Assembly: GCA_007258455.2 (NCBI GenBank)
Contig: VDFB02193867.1
Span: 567,451,742-567,515,741 of the forward strand
Source: Sequoia sempervirens
Taxonomy: Eukaryota; Streptophyta; Pinopsida; Cupressales; Cupressaceae
Length of the DNA: 64,000 bases
Direction of reading: 5' to 3'
Each line of letters begins with the position of its first letter. Within the stretch, counting starts at the first letter, position 1. The position numbers and the translations under genes were made by a program. Shown here piece after piece: positions 47,708 to 61,257 of this stretch. The notes beneath the pieces are model-generated. The model had not been told where the DNA came from. It was given only the letters and a program-made list of their open reading frames with translations, and did not search any database.

Positions 47708-49589
47708 CTAGAGTTTTCTCAGCAGATAGGGTATAGGTAAGAAAATGACAAAGCTAAGAGTTAGGCAGGTGAGGGGAGTAGCCACTAGGGCTAGCTCACA
47801 CAGTTTTGATTGATGACACTTGATTCTTTCTTTAGATCCATGAGCTCCATTATTTATAGCCCCGTGGGAATTGTATACATTTGATTGATACGTATACACA
47901 TTTGATCACGATTTTGTACCATAACAGTTACATTATTTTGATATATATGATATGATCAATTCATTATATGATGTGTCCTATTTTATTTATGCACTATGGA
48001 TGGATGTATTTACTTTTCTATATGCAATGTGACTATATGTGATGTGACTCTATATCATGTGATGCAATGTATGAATATGCAGATGTTTATGGATGTCATG
48101 GATACATTTCTTTTCCAGTATCTTTTCTATGAACTTTTATGATGATGATGTATGGATGGTATGGATGTAAATGTTACGATATGCAAATGATTTTAAAAGG
48201 ATTAGACTAATAGATCTATATTATGTGCCTAATGGATGATATTATATGTTATGATCATGGGATGTATGAGATATTATGACATGCTTTTTTTATTTTTTAG
48301 TATCATTTTCATGTATGACATGGTGATGCAATGTATATGTATGCATGATGCAAGAATGTGATGCTTTAATGATGATAATATGATGATGCTTATATGATTA
48401 TGCAATGGATGATATGATGATGCATATATGGATAAAATGATGATGTTTATATGATTATGCAATGGATGCAAATGTATGGTTTATGAAATGCTTAGAATAA
48501 CCAATCTATATTATTCAATGATGAAATGCAATGCATGTAAGATGATCATTGTTTTCTACATGATATGATATGATATGATATGAATATTATGCAACATGTT
48601 GATGGTTTGTGGATGCAAGATGGATGCATTGGTGATGTTTTTGATTTAACTATCATGGTACCATGTTAGCATAGAGAGAAGAAAGAAGAAATAAGATGAA
48701 GACAAGAGGATCCAACAATTCCATGATCTACGAGACTTTATTAGAGATGACGATGATGCAATGCTTATCAGGAATTGGGATTTTAAAAGGGATACTTACC
48801 TTATGTTTGATAACACACATAGGCACGATGCATCAAGGTATATAGAACTAGGATGGCGTTGTACCTAGTGTGATGGACTTTGATTTGACAATCAGATAAG
48901 AGTACTCCTGTTCACACCTGACATATGTAACCTTTTTTAAAATATAGTTCAGATATTCCAAACATCTTGGATATGATGTTATCAGATGATTTTGGGATTG
49001 ATTGGATGATGAGCTATTAATACCAAGAGTTGACCAACTTGTTTACTTATTGACCTAGACTTCAGGCCCTGATGTTTTGAGTTTTCACTTTTGATTTGCT
49101 AGACTTGTTTCCTATTGTCTCACCAAAGGTTGAGGATGATGATTGTTTATTATGAGTGAATGTTTATTGTGGGTGAAAGTGAGATGAGACAGATGGATTT
49201 TTCAAATATTTGGATGTTTTTTGATGTTTTGAAATATTTTGAGGATTTTTTTGTGTTTTCTAAGATTTTGACCAAGAACCTAAAATGAAAAACTATCCTA
49301 GGGGTCTTGAGGGATGATCAAATATTAGCCTTTCCTACATTATACATGTAGATACCACGTAGTTTGACTAACACAAACTTGATTATTGATGAGATACAAA
49401 CATGTGGATTGTTAGTTTTTTATGATGGACTCCTAAAGGACTGACCTAAGTGTCTCGGGGGATGATCAAAGATCAACCTTGCCTATGTTTAGAGCTCAAA
49501 GATGACGTAGTTCAACAAGACAACTCTATTTTTTTTTTCTTATTGACCTTTTGACTTGTTTTGGGATTTTGATATGTTTTGAATGTTTT
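47708..49589. other. ATG-rich low-complexity spacer, copy 1
   Basis: About 47930-48620 is dominated by loose repeats of ATGATG, TATGAT and GGATG, including (ATATG)n near 48558-48582. The rest up to the gap is T-rich. I see no ORF with a recognisable motif. In the intact arrangement of copy 2 this lies between the PMD frame and the end of pol. Confidence 0.6.
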
Positions 49590-49689
49590 NNNNNNNNNNN
49601 NNNNNNNNNNNNNNNNNNNNNNNNNNNNNNNNNNNNNNNNNNNNNNNNNNNNNNNNNNNNNNNNNNNNNNNNNNNNNNNNNNNNNNNNN
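49590..49689. other. Assembly gap (100 N) between the duplicated blocks
   Basis: Exactly 100 N, a placeholder for unknown length. The sequence to its left matches positions up to 58911 and the sequence to its right matches from 39602, so the duplicated blocks abut the gap on both sides. Confidence 0.98.
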
Positions 49690-51646
49690 GTCACAACATT
49701 GCTAAAAAGTATTTTTCATGGAAATTTGACTAGTTTTGCTCCTTCTTCCATCTCCCAACCAATTTCTAATAAAAAAATTATTTATGATACAATCCTTTTT
49801 GGGGAAGCCACTGGTGTTGAGGCTAAGGGGTGGATTAATATTCTTAAAAAAAATCTTTTTCTTCTGTTCAATGTATTAATCTAGCTAAAAGTGTGGTTTT
49901 CTTCTAATGTCCCCCCCACTCCAAACAAAAATTTATAGGATTCTTAATTGCCAGATCCTTCCTCTCCCATCCACTTACATTGGAATGCCTCTCACGGTGG
50001 GTAATATTGATAATTATATGTGGTCTAACTTACTTGAAATATTTCAAAGAAAAAAATTTCTTGGAAGGGTTCCCTTCTTAGTAATGTTGGTAAACTACTC
50101 ATGCATGACTGTCTACCTCATGTCCCTTTTTATTATGCCCTCTTCATGGTCTGATAAATTCAAAAAAATTTAAAGAAGGTTCCTATGGTCAAGAACTAAA
50201 GAAAAAAATCACTTCTCTCTGGTCAATTGGGATACTTTATGCTCCAATGAAATGTACAGTGGTCTTGACTTAAGAAAAAATAGACAAATGAACATGGAAC
50301 TTAGATTGCAAAAGTTAGTTGGAGACTGATAAACTACCGAGTTGAATGGATCTCTATTCTTAAAGCTAAGTATCTAAATAGTGGAGAGGGTATTTTTTTC
50401 CTTCATAATGTTCAAATCCCCTTTGGATCCACTATCTAGAATAACCTCCTTAAAACTAAGAATTTAATTTCTCAAGGTTCTCTCTAGTAGATACGGGTTG
50501 GAGGCTCAGTTACTTTTTTGGATGACTTGTGGATCTTGTAGCAAGCTCTTGGAATCCATAATTTACTCTACTATCAAATTGGATCTATGCTCTAGATTGG
50601 GTCCTAAGGTTTCAAATTATTTGGACCACTCCTTGGATCCACCGCTCTAGAAAATATACCCTAATTGGTATGACCCTCCCCTTCATTTAGCTATAAAAAA
50701 AATTCTCGAAACCATTAGGAATATGAGAATGTTCAATTCTAACTCGTTAGATTCTTTTTTTTGGGTGGACTCAAAGGATGGAAACTATTATGTTAAGTTT
50801 GGCTACAACATACTATCCACTCTTTGGGCTCCTCAATTCAAGTGGATGGATATTTAGAGGAATAACTCCTTGCCTAAGGTGCAATTCTTTTGGTGGATGG
50901 CCATCCATGAGAGAATTATCATGCTAGATAATCTCCAAAAGAGGGGGAGGAATTTGGGCAATAGATTCTTTCTGTGTGAGAAAGAAAAAGAATCAACTTC
51001 TCATCTTTTATTTCACTACTATTCTTGGTAGGTTCATAAAAAATTTCAATCCTTGTTCAAGGTTAGTTGGGTCTAGCGTAAAGGTACCAAAAAAGTGTTG
51101 GAGGGGTGGTCCCCATTGGTGCATCACCATTTTCTTATTGAGTTATGGTGGAAGACCCTTCTCTTCACATGTTGGGTGCACTAGAAAGAGTGTAACAATA
51201 AAATTTTTAGGGAAAAAAGTGACCTTGGAAGGTTGTTACGAATTAGACTATTAACTAGATCATTGAGAATCTTAACATGGCCTCTTGCAAGCCTAAAAAG
51301 AATCTTACTAATTTGGAGTTTGACATTGCCTCATCCTGGAATTTATTTTAGGTCCTTAACTCCTTGAGCTCGAAAATTACTTTGGATAGGTACATTACTC
51401 CTTGGTCCCCTTGGTCTCGATTGGCTAAATCTTAACTTTCATAGCTTGTTCAAAGGGAACCTAGGTCGAGTGCATAGGGGTGGCATCATCCAAGACCACA
51501 ATGGGAAGGTGGTTCTTGCCTATGTAGTCAACATGGGGTCACAAAATTCCAATTATGAAAAGGTGGTTTCCTATCATAGGATTTTTATTGAATAGAAAAT
51601 TGGAGTGTCAAATTTGGCTATTGAAGGTGATTCGAGAAATACAATC
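49690..51646 (+). mobile_element. LINE remnant, copy 2 (3' half only)
   Basis: It starts inside the reverse transcriptase, just before IIYDTILFGEATGVEAKGW, the site of the lost FADD, with the same Asp-to-Tyr change as copy 1. The zf-RVT region (VQFFWWMAIHERIIMLDNLQ, about 50880-50940) and RNase H-like end (GIIQDHNGK near 51490) follow. It differs from copy 1 at about 1 in 17-20 sites. The start is the scaffold gap, so the missing 5' part may simply not be assembled. Confidence 0.88.
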
Positions 51647-54413
51647 TGAAATGAAAAGAAAAGGGGGAATGAATTTAGTCAATGTGGAATAATGACATGG
51701 CCTAGGATTCAAACACAACTTTCCCCAATTTCATTAGAAAGAGAGAATATCACAAAGGGATAGGATTGACTTTCAACCTTGAGGTGAGTCAACCCTATTT
51801 TGGACCTTGGATCTTTGATTCCTTATGATAGAAATGACTAGTTTGTAATGTTTTGGAATGATTTAAAGTGCATTAAATAAATGAATTATGTGACCTAATA
51901 CTTGAAATACAAAGTTTTATGATAACAAAAATGGAAATGAAAACATGCAGGCAGGTCTGAGAAGGATCTGTTAGTGTGCACCTATGATAAAAAGTTGGTT
52001 TTGAGCTTTAATCAGGGACTCATTCACCCAAGGATGAATGGGTCCTTGTGTCCCTTTCTAAAACTTCAAAAACTAAAATTGTGGACCTCTATCTGTACTT
52101 TGCTTCTATAGCTACAAATCTTCACTTCCGGGCCTAGATCTGTAGTAAATCTACAAAAGAAAATGTTTGCTTGTTTGTATGGGGGTTTGCCTCAGTCAAA
52201 ACCAAAGTTTGGTAATTAAACCTTGATAAAATATAAAGATCTAATAAATGATAGTGCCATAACCCTCTCTCTCTTAGTACATTTTTGCTTTGATGTTAAA
52301 ATTATGACTTATTATTTCAGGGTGAATAAATTAAAGACAAAATTATTATTTCATATCTTATTAAATTTCCATTGAAATTTTTTAATGGTTATTAAATATT
52401 TAAAGAAAAAAATGGATTGTTTCTTATAAACGATTTAACAATTTCAAGGATTCATTTGCTAAGATTATTATGAATGTTCTTTTACAATCCAATTTTTTAT
52501 TGATGGTATTATGTTAAACAAATCAAATAAGTTAATCTAGTGTGTTAACTAGCAAGAGGTTAAAAAATTAACTAGCAAGAGGTTAAAAAATTAACTTAAG
52601 AGGATTATAAGACATTAAAAATTTTCCAAAAGACTTTTGAACATTTATATAAAAGATTAAGAAATCATGCATGCATGCAATTAGTAACCCTTGAATAATG
52701 GGAATTCAAGAGGGAAATTGCACATGAAAAATATCCTTTTTCATTCTATATGAGGGATGACATGATACACATAGAAAGAGGTAAAAAGGAGCAAAGGGAA
52801 ACTAAAGATATTTCATTAAAGACTGATAGAAGGGAATAATTAGGTGTGTATCAATCCACAAATGTTACTATTTATACAGTAAATGTATTCACAGTTAGAA
52901 AATTATTTACTTATGACATATAAAAAAAATCTATCTTCAATACCTTTGATAATAGAAAATTTATGTGAATAGAATAACTCAAATCTCTATATACTCTAAA
53001 ACAAGAATTTTTCTAAAACAAAATTTGAAGTTTGACACTTGTTTTTCAAGATTTAAAACTTTAAATTCATATTTTCTTTAGTTCATACATTGGATGTCTT
53101 GTTCATAGTTGAAGGTTATTCCTATGAATGGTAGATCTAGACCTACATAAACACAAACAAACAACACAATGCTAGTCAATTATACAAATCCAAACTAGCA
53201 TTCCCCATGAGATTCATTTGAAACATAATGAGCAAGAAATAAGGTAAAGAAATCAAGTAAAAGCAATCTAGATCCTATTCAAATACTCAAACCCTCAATC
53301 CCATGGGGGAATTGGTACTATTTTGATGTGGAAAATAGCCCTTTCCCAATTCCTTGAAATCTTTGAAGATGATCAATGGTGATCCTTGATTAAATTTGCA
53401 ATAACCTAGCTATGGTGATAAAAAACTATGAAAACCTTGATGAACTTGGATGAATTTTCTCAAAACCTATAGATAATGACTTTGCATAAAGTTGTGGATG
53501 AAAATGCCTAAGATTGTGGATCCGAAATTAGTAAAAGAGCTCTCCATTTATAGGAAAGAAGTATGGAAGAATGAAGGGTATGAAGAATGTGGGATTAAAC
53601 ATGAACTAATAACCATGTGCCACTTGTCACCATGCTAGTGGAGAGAGGGTGGAGCACATTTTGATGAATGTTTAAATAAATGCTATTAGGTGGAGATTTG
53701 ATATTTGAAATATGGCTTGTGGAGGGAGATGTGGAAGAGGATTTAATGCCACTTGGCTCAAGAAAAAGGAATTATAAGAGGCTTTTAATGCCATGTTGGA
53801 GGGAAAGTCCTTTTAGGAGGGAGATTTCAAGGTGAGGGAATATTCTGGAACTTGATGCTATTTTGAATGAAAATAGAAGAATTAATAAATCAATTAAATT
53901 GATTCACTTGCACAAGTTGCAAGATTTGGAGGATTTGATGGATTAGAGTTAGTGTTAATTAGGATTTAATTAACTTAGATGGAGATTAGTTTGATTTGAC
54001 ATTTTGACTTAGACTTTTGGATTTATTTAAATCAAAATGGGAGGAATATGAATATTAGACTTAATTAAATGAAGTTTGATTTAATTAATTAAAAGGGATG
54101 ATGTTAGATTTAATGAAATAAAGGTTAATTTATTTAATTAAAGGAAGATTGTGATTTAATCAACTAAAGGGATTTATTTAATTTAAAGAGGAAAATTAGG
54201 ATTAATTAAACAAAATGATTTATTTAATTAAAAGAAGATAATGATTCAATCAAATAAAGTTGATTTATTTAGTTAAAAGATGAATTATGATGAATTTAAT
54301 TAAATAAGGGTTATTCAATTAAATGGTTAGTCAAGAAGTGATTTAGGTAGAATTGATGTTAGTAAATAAGGATAAAGTGTGCGAGATCAATTAGTGTAAT
54401 TTATGTGTCTACA
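51647..54413 (-). mobile_element. 3' LTR of the Tat-like element, copy 2
   Basis: Counterpart of 42344-45092. The LTR start TGTAGACACATAAATTAC is at 54413 on the minus strand, preceded by CAAAGAGGGGAAAAA, with a TATA box near 53546. In this copy the pol region of the same orientation lies upstream (59395-64000), which supports the view that this is the 3' LTR of that element. The left end has the same uncertainty as in copy 1. Confidence 0.62.
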
Positions 54414-54856
54414 TTTTTCCCCTCTTTGAAGCAATGTACCTGCTATGTTGGTTCAAAGAATAACATTGTTGCGATCAAAATTCAAAATTTTCTAACTTTT
54501 TCAAATGCCCCACTGCTGCCCTAGTGAAAGAATTATGTTGGTATACTGCCCCCTAGAGAGATCAAACAAAAATTTGGATTCTTAAGTGATTTCTTGAAAA
54601 AGGAGAACAAGCTACCCAATGGGTCTAGAAAGGCTCCAAGATGCTGAAAACATGCCAAAATGTGGAAAAAAGATGCAAAGCGAGCCTTAGTTGGGTAAAA
54701 ATTGGGCCAGTGGCACAAAACCCTAGGTTGATGGCTAAAATGGGGCAAAACCCCTAATTTTTCAATCTTAAATAGCCCTCGAGGATTCACTTTCAATTCA
54801 TTTGCACACTCAAGCCTTTATAATTTCTTATTTTTGAGCTTTGACCTTCTTGTGAG

Positions 54857-57028
54857 ATGGCACAAAGAGTGCTTCCCCAACATATTTTCAAGCAAGTTCG
54901 AGTCTACTAGAGACCTCTAGGTGTAGGACCAGTGGTATGTTATCCTAACCTGACATTTAATTTTGATTTTTGTGCACATTTATTACATTTTGAAGGGTTG
55001 CAAAGTCTAGCATCACTATATAGTGACACTAAAAGTGTTAAATCAATGACGCTAGGCCTCAAACTGTGCCACTATTGTGACTTGTGATGCCACATCCCAG
55101 TTTGGTTTTTAGGGTTCAAACTCTAAAGGGAAATGCCATTGCAAATGGAAATGTGGCACTTGAGCTAGGTGTTTAGGGTTTTTGGGTCAAACAGGCCCAT
55201 AATCAAACAACAATGCAATGACTTACTTTGTAGTTTAGGGGGTTCTAGCATCACAGTTTGGAGTTTTCAAACAGTGATTCCTTTGCTGATAGTGACACCT
55301 TTGCTGTTTTGGTGTCAAAAACTTCAAATGGGATCCAGTCTTTTTATGAAACTTGACATTGTGGCTTTATGGGTACAGGAGGATAGAGAGCCTATGCATT
55401 CATGTGAGCACCAACCCTTAGTGCTTAGCAGATTGAGAAGACTACATGAGTTGCTATAGGAGCACCTTGGTGTGATCAGTCTATGGTATGTTGCTTACAC
55501 ACCTTCCATCACGATTCACTTGGTGATGATGACCGTGTTAGCTAAGTGATGGCACAACGAGACATCATCCTTTCATCTTCCCACTAGTCAGGCAACGATC
55601 ACATTGGAGGATGTCTAGCAGATTTTGTGATTGCCCATCCATGGCAAGAGGGTGATATATGACATGGACACTAGCACAGATGCATGCTATGAAATCATGG
55701 GGATAGATGAGATTGTTTTTACCAAGGGATAAATCGATCTTGAGTATTATAGAGGTCAGGTTTCGACTTTCTGAATGATTGTTGTGGCCATCATATCAAG
55801 ACTTGTAGCTCCAGATCGATAGGGCTGATATTTCAGTCGAGGATGGGGTCCCGCTTGGGAGCGGATGTTGTTCTAGAGGTTCTTTTTTGCTTGGGGACCA
55901 ATGATGCTAGCCTCATTATATCATGATTTGCATGAGTTCGCCTATTGTGATAGCAGAGAGATCAGTGTCGGGGTCACACTATTGTACATTTGGGACTGGA
56001 AGCACATTGTTGTGCTCCGTCTATGATTTATAGTGGTCAACGTTGAGCTTGATGACCCAAAATTTTGGTGGTACAGGTGTGGCCTTACATTCATTCACAC
56101 AGGATAGCTTGGCCTTCCTCACTTGCGGAGGGTTATTGATGAGATGACATCATTTACTTGGAGACCTTGGCTATAGATGTCAGCTTGGTATGATGATGTA
56201 CAACAGTTATTCTATGAAAGGTGGGATCGACTCATGCAGGGACGTGAGCATATGATGATCGAGTGCTATCTACCTGACTGAGTAGCTAGATAATTTTGGG
56301 ATGTCTAGGATAGGTCGGATGATCAATACATGGCCATCTTTGCTTAGACTACATGGGATCAGATGATCCCAACAACAGATGTAGTGGATTCCTTTAGACA
56401 ACTAGTAGCTAGGCCATGGGCCTATTATTAGGGATAGGAAGATCTAAGCACTACATGTTCCTACAATGATTGGTTCAAGCCTCCAGTTCGATTGATAGTT
56501 CCAAGAGTAGTACTTCCTAGAAGACTCTGGGGTAGGGAAATGAGGAGGGGACAGGTACTTGTGGGAGGAGGAGGACCACCTCCACACTAGCTTGAGCAAC
56601 ATCAGGATCGAAGGGGATAGGGAGATTAGTAGAGAGATGCTCCCAAAGATCAGCAGCCACCTCAGAGGGACCAACAACCACCTCAAAGGGATCAGGTGCC
56701 ACTACGTCCACCTCTGCCACCTTAGCCCAATTAGAGAGATGCATTGATTCAATAGCTTTAGGATCAAGTGCAAACACTTATGATAGAGAGGGACCAGGCC
56801 AGACAGCAGGTCCATCCCCTCACCACTAAGTGAGATTAGGAGAGGCAGCAACAATAGACTACAGAGTTGCAGCTGGCACAGGAGGTCAAGAGGCGCCAAT
56901 AGTTAGAGATCATGATAGCTGCAACACACGGCATGACAGTCCTTGTGCGTATGTACCGCAAGGTCGTGTGGGAGGCTGAGTATTATTGACAACACTATCG
57001 ATAGGTGGTTCCTTTTGTGGCTTAGGTG
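54857..57028 (+). pseudogene. Plant mobile domain (PMD) ORF, copy 2, antisense to pol
   Basis: Same single-frame structure as copy 1, with about ten substitutions in the first 1.3 kb and almost none in the rest. One of them turns CAG at 45587-45589 into TAG at 54908-54910, an extra stop. The frame runs opposite to the pol region at 59.4-64 kb and lies between pol and the 3' LTR. Extra ORFs in that position, sometimes antisense, are known in Tat-lineage Ty3/gypsy elements. The reading frame cannot be expressed as a full protein today. Confidence 0.75.
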
Positions 57029-59394
57029 CTAGAGTTTTCTCAGCAGATAGGGTATAGGTAAGAAAATGACAAAGCTAAGAGTTAGGCAGGTGAGGGGAGT
57101 AGCCACTAGGGCTAGCTCACACAGTTTTGATTGATGACACTTGATTCTTTCTTTAGATCCATGAGCTCCATTATTTATAGCCCCGTGGGAATTGTATACA
57201 TTTGATTGATACGTATACACATTTGATCACGATTTTGTACCATAACAGTTACATTATTTTGATATATATGATATGATCAATTCATTATATGATGTGTCCT
57301 ATTTTATTTATGCACTATGGATGGATGTATTTACTTTTCTATATGCAATGTGACTATATGTGATGTGACTCTATATCATGTGATGCAATGTATGAATATG
57401 CAGATGTTTATGGATGTCATGGATACATTTCTTTTCCAGTATCTTTTCTATGAACTTTTATGATGATGATGTATGGATGGTATGGATGTAAATGTTACGA
57501 TATGCAAATGATTTTAAAAGGATTAGACTAATAGATCTATATTATGTGCCTAATGGATGATATTATATGTTATGATCATGGGATGTATGAGATATTATGA
57601 CATGCTTTTTTTATTTTTTAGTATCATTTTCATGTATGACATGGTGATGCAATGTATATGTATGCATGATGCAAGAATGTGATGCTTTAATGATGATAAT
57701 ATGATGATGCTTATATGATTATGCAATGGATGATATGATGATGCATATATGGATAAAATGATGATGTTTATATGATTATGCAATGGATGCAAATGTATGG
57801 TTTATGAAATGCTTAGAATAACCAATCTATATTATTCAATGATGAAATGCAATGCATGTAAGATGATCATTGTTTTCTACATGATATGATATGATATGAT
57901 ATGAATATTATGCAACATGTTGATGGTTTGTGGATGCAAGATGGATGCATTGGTGATGTTTTTGATTTAACTATCATGGTACCATGTTAGCATAGAGAGA
58001 AGAAAGAAGAAATAAGATGAAGACAAGAGGATCCAACAATTCCATGATCTACGAGACTTTATTAGAGATGACGATGATGCAATGCTTATCAGGAATTGGG
58101 ATTTTAAAAGGGATACTTACCTTATGTTTGATAACACACATAGGCACGATGCATCAAGGTATATAGAACTAGGATGGCGTTGTACCTAGTGTGATGGACT
58201 TTGATTTGACAATCAGATAAGAGTACTCATGTTCACACCTGACATATGTAACCTTTTTTAAAATATAGTTCAGATATTCCAAACATCTTGGATATGATGT
58301 TATCAGATGATTTTGGGATTGATTGGATGATGAGCTATTAATACCAAGAGTTGACCAACTTGTTTACTTATTGACCTAGACTTCAGGCCCTGATGTTTTG
58401 AGTTTTCACTTTTGATTTGCTAGACTTGTTTCCTATTGTCTCACCAAAGGTTGAGGATGATGATTGTTTATTATGAGTGAATGTTTATTGTGGGTGAAAG
58501 TGAGATGAGACAGATGGATTTTTCAAATATTTGGATGTTTTTTGATGTTTTGAAATATTTTGAGGATGTTTTTGTGTTTTCTAAGATTTTGACCAAGAAC
58601 CTAAAATGAAAAACTATCCTAGGGGTCTTGAGGGATGATCAAATATTAGCCTTTCCTACATTATACATGTAGATACCACGTAGTTTGACTAACACAAACT
58701 TGATTATTGATGAGATACAAACATGTGGATTGTTAGTTTTTTATGATGGACTCCTAAAGGACTGACCTAAGTGTCTCGGGGGATGATCAAAGATCAACCT
58801 TGCCTATGTTTAGAGCTCAAAGATGATGTAGTTCAACAAGACGACTCTTTTTTTTTTTCTTATTGACCTTTTGACTTGTTTTGGGATTTTGATATGTTTT
58901 GAATGTTTTTGGATTTTTTTAATTTTATGATGTTTTTGGATTTTCTGATTTTAAGGAAGACTACAAGAATATACATGAATCCCATCCGATGTAGGTATAA
59001 GAACATGCCCCTAGTGTGATGCAATAGACTACTTTGATATAGGTAGGAAAAACTAACCTCAAGAACGGGTCGAGTAGTACTTGGAGGGATCATGATATGA
59101 ACACATTATCAAGCTATGATGCAGATGGGGATGGGTAGTGGACGAAGATAGATAGATGATGGAAGTGTGATGGATGGATGATGTAGAACAAGTTGTAGAG
59201 ATCATGGTGGATGGAGAGTGATTACTTACACAAGGTGCCTATTTACTAGGTTTTCACCAAGGTACTTACCCAAAGCACAACCAAAGTGGTTTTCACTAAA
59301 GGATGATTTTTTTCTCTTTACTATTTTCAATCATTTTTTGATTTTTTTTTTTTGTATTTTTTGAAGTTTTTATATTTTTGGATTTATACCTTGC
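57029..59394. other. ATG-rich and T-rich spacer between PMD frame and pol
   Basis: Up to 58911 it repeats 47708-49589. After that it continues with T-rich sequence and shows no coding motif. A poly(T) tract with TTTTGATTTTTTTT lies near 59330-59360. Confidence 0.55.
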
Positions 59395-60490
59395 AAGTTT
59401 AGGCATAAATTTTTTTGAGATGGGAGATATTCATGGGCTCCTATAGAGGTTCACCTTCAAGTGTTGATAACTAAAATTCCCCTGAATTACAGCTCGATGT
59501 GATGATGAAGCATCCCAACCAATTGGGTTCAAACTTTCCCTTGCTATCTGGATTTGGAACATTCTTCTGATTCTCCTTTAGCACAATATCTCTGACTTGA
59601 AAGGTCTGACTCCTGATCTTCTTGTTGTAGCTTTTCTTGAGATGGTTCTGGTAGAATTACAAATGGTTTAGGGCATCCATGCGCCACTCATCCAGTAATT
59701 CCATCTTGTTCAATCTTGATACCTAATATTCTTTGTCTGTGATGAGATTATCAGGAATGGGAGCTCGATCTCAATGGGGAGGATGGATTATGATCCATAG
59801 ACTAGGGAGAAAGGGGTTGCACCTATTGGCATGTAGATACTTGTTCGGTAGGCCCATAAGGCAAGATTTAGCTATAGGTGCTAGTCATGACCAACATCAT
59901 TGACTATTTTCTTGAGGATTTTTAAGATGGTTTTATTCATAGCCCCAGCTTGGCCCTTTCCTTGGGGGTAGTATGGAGTGGAAAAGTGATGTTGGATATT
60001 GAACTTTTCGCATAGGTCTCGAACATCCTGGTTTTTGAAAGGTGTCTCGTTATCTGAGATAATGGCTTGAGGGACACCATAGTGGAAAATTAGGTAGTTC
60101 ATGATGAACTTGGATATCTTCTTTCTTGTAATATAGGTCATGGGAATGGATTCTACCCACTTGATGAAATACTTTGTGGTGGTGATGATGAACTTATGTC
60201 CACTAGATGAGGTGGGGGTGATTTTTCTAATGAGATTGAGCCCCCATTGTGAAAAGGGCCAAGGTGTTATGATCGGGTGGAGCTCCTGAGCTGGTGCATA
60301 GATGAGATCCCCATACTATTGACATTGCAAACACCTTCAGACATAGTCGTGAGCCTCCCTTTCCATTGTAGGCCAAAATTACCCAGTCCTTAGCAGTTTC
60401 TTAGCCAAGGTCATACCACTCGAATGTGACCCACAAATTCCATTGTGTACCTCAGTTAAAGCAGTCAAAGCTTCCTCAACATTAAGGAAT
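59395..60490 (-). pseudogene. Integrase of the Tat-like element, inactive
   Basis: The zinc-binding part (about 60300-60490) reads EVHNGICGSHSSG, LAKKLL, then RCLQCQ, an H2C2 finger with stops between. In the core, the usual WG-x-D is WGLNLI (first catalytic Asp to Asn, near 60235). The second Asp is kept in IISDNETPF. The catalytic Glu in GQAEA context is Gly (GKGQAGAMNK, near 59940). The C-terminal part ends with a NWLG and LSTLEGEPL-type motif near 59400-59500, with several stops. Two of three catalytic acids are lost, so integration activity is excluded. The open piece at 59881-60141 is only the middle of the domain. Confidence 0.85.
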
Positions 60491-60729
60491 CATAAAAGGG
60501 TTCCTTCAATGCTCCTATGGTATAGGGTGTCTCCTAAGATAACAAAGTGAGATGACTTCTTAACAAATGTTCTTTTAAGGTTTAGAGTGATATCAACGGG
60601 GAGGACTCCTATTCTTAGGTAGGTATATATACCATGATACCAGGGATCACCAAGACCAAGGATTTCACACACAAATTTAGATTATGGTACCTCAAAAGTT
60701 GGTATGAGAAGATGCTCTACAAGGAATTC
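60491..60729 (-). pseudogene. Linker between second RNase H and integrase
   Basis: 60490-60672 is open on the minus strand and reads WYHGIYTYLRIGVLP, then KSSHFVILGDTLYHRS. This corresponds to the segment with 'Y-x-L-x-x-x-x-L-Y-R-R' that precedes the H2C2 finger in Ty3/gypsy polyproteins. No catalytic function is expected. Confidence 0.6.
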
Positions 60730-61224
60730 CTACTTTGGGACATTGTGTGGGATATCCAATAGTGATCCAATTGTTTCCATAGCATCTGTTGCTCTGTTAT
60801 TTTCCCTGGGCAGCTGCTCAAATGTGATATCAATGAAGGAATCTTTAAAACTTTCCACCAGTTTCTTGTATGGGGTCAAATTTTCATCCTTTGTTTGGTA
60901 CTCATTATTTTCCTGATTGATTATGAGTTGTGAGTCTCCATAGACCTTGAGTGCCATGATCTGCCACTGTACTCCAATTCTCATCCCTATGACAAAAGCC
61001 TCATATTCTACAATGTTATTGGTGTAAGGGAATGACAGCTTATATGATTTTGGTATTCGATCCCCTTGTGGAGTGATGAAGAAGATCCCTGCTCCTGACC
61101 TGTGTTGTGTATAGGATCCATCAAAGTACATTTTCCAATGATCTGCCACACTTAGGTTAAAGATGGACTCATCAGGGAACTCTAATACAAGAAGATTCTC
61201 TAAATATATCAATGCTTCTACCAA
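60730..61224 (-). pseudogene. Second (aRNH-type) RNase H, largest open piece of pol
   Basis: A 164-codon open segment. It carries the four acidic residues of RNase H: D35 in YFDGS, E73 in IVEYEA, D97 in VYGDSQ, and an Asp in ATDAM near residue 150, where families usually have ADA. This is the extra RNase H domain typical of the Tat lineage, which removes RNA from RNA-DNA hybrids during reverse transcription. The domain itself looks uninterrupted, but it is part of a broken polyprotein. Confidence 0.82.
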
Positions 61225-61257
61225 TTGATCTATAATTTCTTGTCCTTTAAAGGCCTT

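Larger units (their letters stand above)
39602..49589 (+). repeat. Large duplicated block, copy 1
   Basis: It aligns, in the same order and orientation, with 49692-58911. The offset is 10,091 bp before the TIR transposon, 9,303 bp after it and 9,321 bp from about 52.6 kb on, owing to an 18-bp duplication (TTAACTAGCAAGAGGTTA) in copy 2. It ends at the scaffold gap. The first part, to about 43.7 kb, differs from copy 2 at about 5-6% of sites; the rest differs at well under 1%. Confidence 0.92.
49692..58911 (+). repeat. Large duplicated block, copy 2
   Basis: Second copy of 39602-49589. It lacks the TIR transposon, has an extra 18-bp unit near 52560 and continues past 58911 into sequence not present in copy 1, because copy 1 stops at the gap. 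Confidence 0.92.
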
